Shown in pieces: positions 23,783 to 25,449 of a stretch of 25,449 bases of DNA (position 1 is its first letter; each line of letters begins with the position of its first letter). Made by a program: the position numbers and the translations under genes. The stretch is from positions 1-25,449 of the forward strand of contig CAJTYD010000043.1 in NCBI GenBank assembly GCA_910583775.1, in the 5' to 3' direction. The notes beneath the pieces were generated by a model. That model searched no databases. It worked only from the letters and a program-made list of their open reading frames with translations, and was not told the DNA's origin. This DNA is from an uncultured Muribaculaceae bacterium (lineage in GTDB: Bacteria > Bacteroidota > Bacteroidia > Bacteroidales > Muribaculaceae).

Positions 23783-24119
23783 AATAAACGTCAGCGATTT
23801 TCTTTAAAGCTGCCTCGCTCGGCTCGGAATTATGGGCGGAAACAGGCTTCAGCAGTTTTGTAACCGCATAAAAGTCCGGATTCCGGGTAACCTGATAGTC
23901 GGAAGCCTCTTTGGTCTCGGCACCTTCGGCAAAGGCTGCGTCCTCTACCGCCTCCTCTGAATCGGCTATCGCGTCGAGCATCTCCGATCCGTTCACGAGC
24001 TTGATGTCGAGAGTATCCGGATTAATCATTAACTGCGGATTCGAGTCGAATCTGTCGAAATTGTCGATATAGATCTGCACATTCTCCTTGAGAGCGTCGA
24101 TGAATTCCTTGCGTGTCAT
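23775..24119 (-). CDS. Hypothetical protein, 114 residues
   Basis: I do not recognise this protein. From the ATG at 24119 it begins MTRKEFIDALKENVQIYIDNFDRFDSN, an amphipathic helix, followed by NPQLMINPDTLDIKLVNGSEML, an acidic stretch rich in Glu and Ala (about 50-70), and a region with DYQVTRNPDFYAVTKLL. It is acidic, soluble and has no signal peptide or TM segment. A TTG three codons upstream is a less likely start. A perfect 16-bp palindrome lies 44 bases upstream. It looks like a small conserved cytosolic protein of Bacteroidales, but I cannot assign a function. Its end overlaps the convergent YolD-like gene by 8 bases. Confidence 0.75.
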   Translation of the reverse strand: MTRKEFIDALKENVQIYIDNFDRFDSNPQLMINPDTLDIKLVNGSEMLDAIADSEEAVEDAAFAEGAETKEASDYQVTRNPDFYAVTKLLKPVSAHNSEPSEAALKKIADVYFK

Positions 24120-24162
24120 AAGTATCAAATTAAAGATATGATTGGATTTTTACATTTTAGCC

Positions 24163-24178
24163 TCATGCAGCTGCATGA
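24163..24178. promoter_or_regulatory. Perfect 16-bp palindrome upstream of the hypothetical gene
   Basis: TCATGCAGCTGCATGA is identical to its reverse complement with no spacer. It lies 44-59 bases before the ATG at 24119 and just downstream of a weak promoter (-7 TAAATTTG at 24200-24193, -33 ATTG at 24226-24223, a slightly long 22-base spacer). An operator is the simplest reading. The rest of 24120-24236 shows nothing else. Confidence 0.5.
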
Positions 24179-24236
24179 TAAAACAATCTGGGCAAATTTA
24201 AGAAATTGTTTCTATTATCTAACAATCCGGTCAGCC

Positions 24237-24632
24237 TCATGGTTTGAAAGCAACGGCATGACCGAGCCATGCCGCCCCGAATCCTGTAACCAGCGAGACG
24301 GCGGTATATATCAATAGCATACCGATATGATTGCCCTCGAAAAGAAGGTAGTTCTCATGCGAAAAAGTGGAGAAGGTTGTAAGGCCTCCGCAGAATCCTG
24401 CCGTCAGGAAAGTCTTCATTTCGGGAGAAAGATTGACGCTTCCGTTTGCTACAAGCCCATAGATCAGACCGATCAGGAAACACCCGACGATATTCACGGC
24501 AAAAGTGGCCCACGGAAACATCGCGACGGCGCTGCCGTTCCCTATCGCCTTAGTCATATAGTGCGAAACAAGAAAGCGCAGACAGCCACCCAATCCGCTT
24601 CCCACAAACACCCCCAGCAACAATTTAAACAT
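24237..24632 (-). CDS. crcB: CrcB/Fluc fluoride ion channel
   Basis: A 131-residue membrane protein with four hydrophobic helices, the usual size for the family. Fluc channels are dual-topology homodimers that let fluoride leave the cell, protecting against fluoride toxicity. Seen: the N-terminal GGxxR (Arg19), FAVNIVGCFLIG in TM2 (Asn47 faces the pore), and GFCGGLTTFSTFSHE in TM3 (79-93), which contains the central sodium-site break and the two Phe-box residues (Phe87, Phe90). It appears complete and functional. I looked upstream (24633-24775) for a fluoride riboswitch and found none, so control by fluoride is not evident from the sequence. Confidence 0.92.
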   Translation of the reverse strand: MFKLLLGVFVGSGLGGCLRFLVSHYMTKAIGNGSAVAMFPWATFAVNIVGCFLIGLIYGLVANGSVNLSPEMKTFLTAGFCGGLTTFSTFSHENYLLFEGNHIGMLLIYTAVSLVTGFGAAWLGHAVAFKP

Positions 24633-24775
24633 CTTTCTTCGTTATTATATTTGAATGTTTCGTCATTTAAAGAACAAGCTCTTGGCTTTTAATGTTAACG
24701 ATTCCAAGCTTTACATTATTATCTTGGAAAACTTAGCATGTGAATTGTTTATCGAAAAAAGAGTAAATTACAAGA

Positions 24776-25378
24776 ATGAACAAGATATTGTTTCTACACG
24801 GCTTCACATCGAGCGGACGCTACGAGATAGCAAATACGTTGAAGGCTGAATTTGAGGGTACTGCCGAAATAACGGCCCCCGATCTCCCGTTGCATCCATA
24901 CGAAACGATGGATATGCTTAGGGATTTATGCGAAAGCCGCCGTTTTGATCTTGTCGTAGGTTCAAGCTGCGGGTCCTTCTATGGGCAGCAGCTTGTCGGC
25001 TCTACCGGACTACCGGCAATCCTTGTAAATCCGTTCTTTAAGATGACCGAGTTCCTGGAACCGCGGATCGGCATACATGAATATAAATCGCCGCGTGCCG
25101 ACGGCAGGCAGCAGTTCGAGGTAACACCCGGTCTGATAGAGGAGTTCGCCGAAATGCAAAAGCATCAGTTTGACAACTACAAGGAATCTGACAGAGACCG
25201 TGTCTGGGGAATGTTCGGAAGTCAGGACACACTAGCGCATTTCAGAGACCTGTTCCTGAAATACTACTCAGTCGCCATCGACTACGACGGCCCCCACACC
25301 ATGACCGCCGCCAACGTCCGCCACGACCTCTCCCCTGCCATCCGTCGCTTCCTCACCACCCTAGCTCCTCCGAAATAA
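24776..25378 (+). CDS. yqiA: YqiA-like alpha/beta-hydrolase esterase
   Basis: A 200-residue small alpha/beta hydrolase of the YqiA/UPF0227 group, thought to be an esterase. The N-terminus MNKILFLHGFTSS carries the HGF oxyanion-hole segment. The nucleophile elbow is VGSSCGSF (Ser64 in G-S-S-C-G). The likely acid is Asp151 in GSQD, and the catalytic His is in GPHTM (174), with a second at 183. E. coli YqiA is close in size (about 193). The substrate is unknown. The ATG at 24776 follows an AT-rich leader; 24633-24775 has no other ORF and no clear promoter (a TATATTTG at 24646-24653 lacks a good -33). Neighbours give no functional hint. Confidence 0.82.
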   Translation: MNKILFLHGFTSSGRYEIANTLKAEFEGTAEITAPDLPLHPYETMDMLRDLCESRRFDLVVGSSCGSFYGQQLVGSTGLPAILVNPFFKMTEFLEPRIGIHEYKSPRADGRQQFEVTPGLIEEFAEMQKHQFDNYKESDRDRVWGMFGSQDTLAHFRDLFLKYYSVAIDYDGPHTMTAANVRHDLSPAIRRFLTTLAPPK

Positions 25379-25429
25379 CACCTCCTTTAACACTACAATA
25401 CTTCGGTTATTTTTTGAGAGTTTGTTAAC

Positions 25430-25443
25430 GGCTCCGAGGAGCC
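25430..25443. other. Hairpin at the window edge
   Basis: GGCTC and GAGCC pair around a CGAG loop. The window ends six bases later, so I cannot tell whether a T-run follows and makes it the terminator of the esterase gene. The 70 bases after that gene otherwise show nothing. Confidence 0.3.
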
Positions 25444-25449
25444 AAGTGT

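Noticed and set aside
24633..24775. Possible fluoride riboswitch upstream of crcB
   Set aside because: I looked for the conserved GGCGAUGG start and the pseudoknot partner on the minus strand and found neither. The region is AT-rich and mostly unstructured.

Overview
This looks like chromosomal DNA from a member of the Bacteroidales, and I would guess the Muribaculaceae. Four things point that way. Several promoters fit the Bacteroidetes consensus (-33 TTTG, about 20 bases, -7 TAnnTTTG). Shine-Dalgarno sites are mostly absent. A short stand-alone ECF sigma factor of the type common in Bacteroides is present. A NagB domain is fused to a PIG-L (LmbE) domain in the way known from Bacteroides. 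Placement below the order is inference. I saw no rRNA, tRNA, CRISPR array, phage or complete insertion sequence.

Layout. 1-2143 (minus): a DEAD-box RNA helicase, then a tRNA1(Val) adenine-37 N6-methyltransferase whose start lies 70 bases inside the helicase gene. 2352-2858 (plus): the ECF sigma factor, followed by a 196-bp MITE-like element and a strong hairpin. 3325-6243 (plus): a stand-alone TrpB-like enzyme with a clear terminator, then a sodium-dependent (NSS) transporter whose promoter overlaps a perfect 12-bp inverted repeat. 6351-10252 (minus): an amino-sugar operon of an N-acetylhexosamine 1-kinase, a NagB-like/PIG-L fusion and a canonical glucosamine-6-phosphate deaminase. 10402-12015 (minus): a secreted M28 metallopeptidase. 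12204-14177 (minus): a CbxX-type AAA+ ATPase with a large unfamiliar N-terminal region and a long, hairpin-rich leader. 14662-15873 (plus): a YbdG-like mechanosensitive channel. 15891-21281 (minus): AsmA-like protein, MFS exporter and EamA transporter, probably co-transcribed. 21489-23782 (plus): a YccF membrane protein, a Y-family DNA polymerase that must start at a non-ATG codon, and a YolD-like partner gene. 23775-25378: a small hypothetical protein (minus), a CrcB/Fluc fluoride channel (minus) and a YqiA-like esterase (plus).

Most genes are housekeeping or nutrient-handling functions. The parts least explained by known families are the AAA+ gene with its leader, the altered active site in the NagB/PIG-L fusion, the MITE-like element, and three perfect palindromes placed at or near promoters (4772-4800, 12118-12155, 24163-24178). 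I did not find a clear multi-gene defence or other new system. The AAA+ locus is the best candidate for undescribed biology.
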